Part shown: piece after piece, positions 63,487 through 64,000 of the stretch
How the letters are laid out: every line of letters begins with the position of its first letter
Numbering within the stretch: position 1 is the stretch's first letter
Source: Lethocerus indicus
Lineage: Eukaryota > Arthropoda > Insecta > Hemiptera > Belostomatidae
Reading direction: 5' to 3'
Assembly: GCA_019843655.1 (NCBI GenBank)
Contig: JACDQD010000111.1
Location: 1 to 64,000 of the forward strand
DNA: 64,000 nt
Position numbers and translations under genes: made by a program
The notes under the pieces: generated by a model
Databases searched by the model: none
Seen by the model: only the letters and a program-made list of their open reading frames with translations
Told to the model about the DNA's origin: nothing

Positions 63487-64000
63487 GAAAAAAAAATTAT
63501 CTATTGTCCCCTCGATTTGTCCTCATCCGGTCCTTTTTTTGTCTCCTCCCTCTTTGTATATATATATATATATTTTTAAACAAATCAAGCCCAATTATTA
63601 AATCCAATTTAATTATTCAAATAAGGTCCTGTTTCGGCGCTGAATTTTCCACAAACACTCAGATAGGATCGGAAACAAATTTGAGCCATCTTTTCGGGCA
63701 ACTTCCTAATCTATAAATATGTAAAATACAATATAGATTTTTCAATCTGAAATACGGAGTTTATCTACTAAAGTATTACTCGAGAATATTATACCGTTCG
63801 ACAAATTATTTCACACTGTTCCGAATGGAGAAAATGCGGAAATTTTCGCACGAACAACGTATATATTTTTGTTAATTTCATTCAAACGATACACCGCTGC
63901 CGACAACAGTCTGTAAATAGACTGTTGCAACAGACTGTTTTACTGTTGGAGTAAATTTCCGCCAACTACAATTTTTATACCATTCGATTTCGTGTTTTTC

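Overview
This is a nuclear genomic window from an arthropod. The evidence is two arthropod-type, intron-rich genes on the + strand, all introns GT-AG, with GC-rich exons set in AT-rich, very repetitive DNA. The sequence does not fix the lineage. A phenoloxidase with an intact thioester-like motif argues for an insect, crustacean or myriapod-like animal rather than a chelicerate, but that is inference.

Gene 1 (about 4.7-34.45 kb) is the 3' part of a kinesin light chain (KLC) gene. It holds the last TPR repeat (4703-4929), a serine-rich linker exon with a long poly-glycine tract (9773-10000), the SFSKLRASIRRS exon (about 26031-26275), a mini exon with the MKRA-S motif (30398-30449), and two phase-compatible candidate terminal exons (32183-32366/32386 and 33910-34029). 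A polyadenylation signal lies at 34446. The 5' exons lie before the window.

Gene 2 (45.4-63.5 kb) is a complete prophenoloxidase (PPO). I assembled 13 exons by hand, and the phases agree at every junction. They give about 718 residues with all six copper-binding histidines, the GCGWPHHM thioester-like motif and the C-terminal cysteines. A polyadenylation signal lies at 63481. Two points stand out: a first exon that encodes a signal peptide, which classical PPOs lack, and no classical Arg-Phe activation site.

Everything else is repeat. There are large satellites: about 105 bp at 1-2430; about 21 bp at 2431-4380, with an inverted relative at 47.8-48.6 kb; about 130 bp at 18.9-21.9 kb; about 209 bp at 34.7-41.5 kb; 17 bp at 45.6-46.8 kb; CAGCTG-centred arrays at 31.3, 50.4 and 53.2 kb; and about 220 bp at 62.1-63.0 kb. 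About 20 copies of a foldback (long hairpin) element share one core. Several TA-flanked MITE families are present, one a mariner derivative that still carries transposase helix-turn-helix codons. There is an inverted duplication of about 0.8 kb between 25 and 60 kb, and long CT, GA and TA microsatellites. I found no tRNA, rRNA, CRISPR array or bacterial-type operon.

The two genes are unrelated in function. KLC is the cargo-adaptor subunit of kinesin-1. PPO is the copper oxidase of melanisation and cuticle tanning. The 11 kb between them is mostly the 209-bp satellite plus a 1.85 kb nested foldback element ending about 0.37 kb before the PPO start codon.
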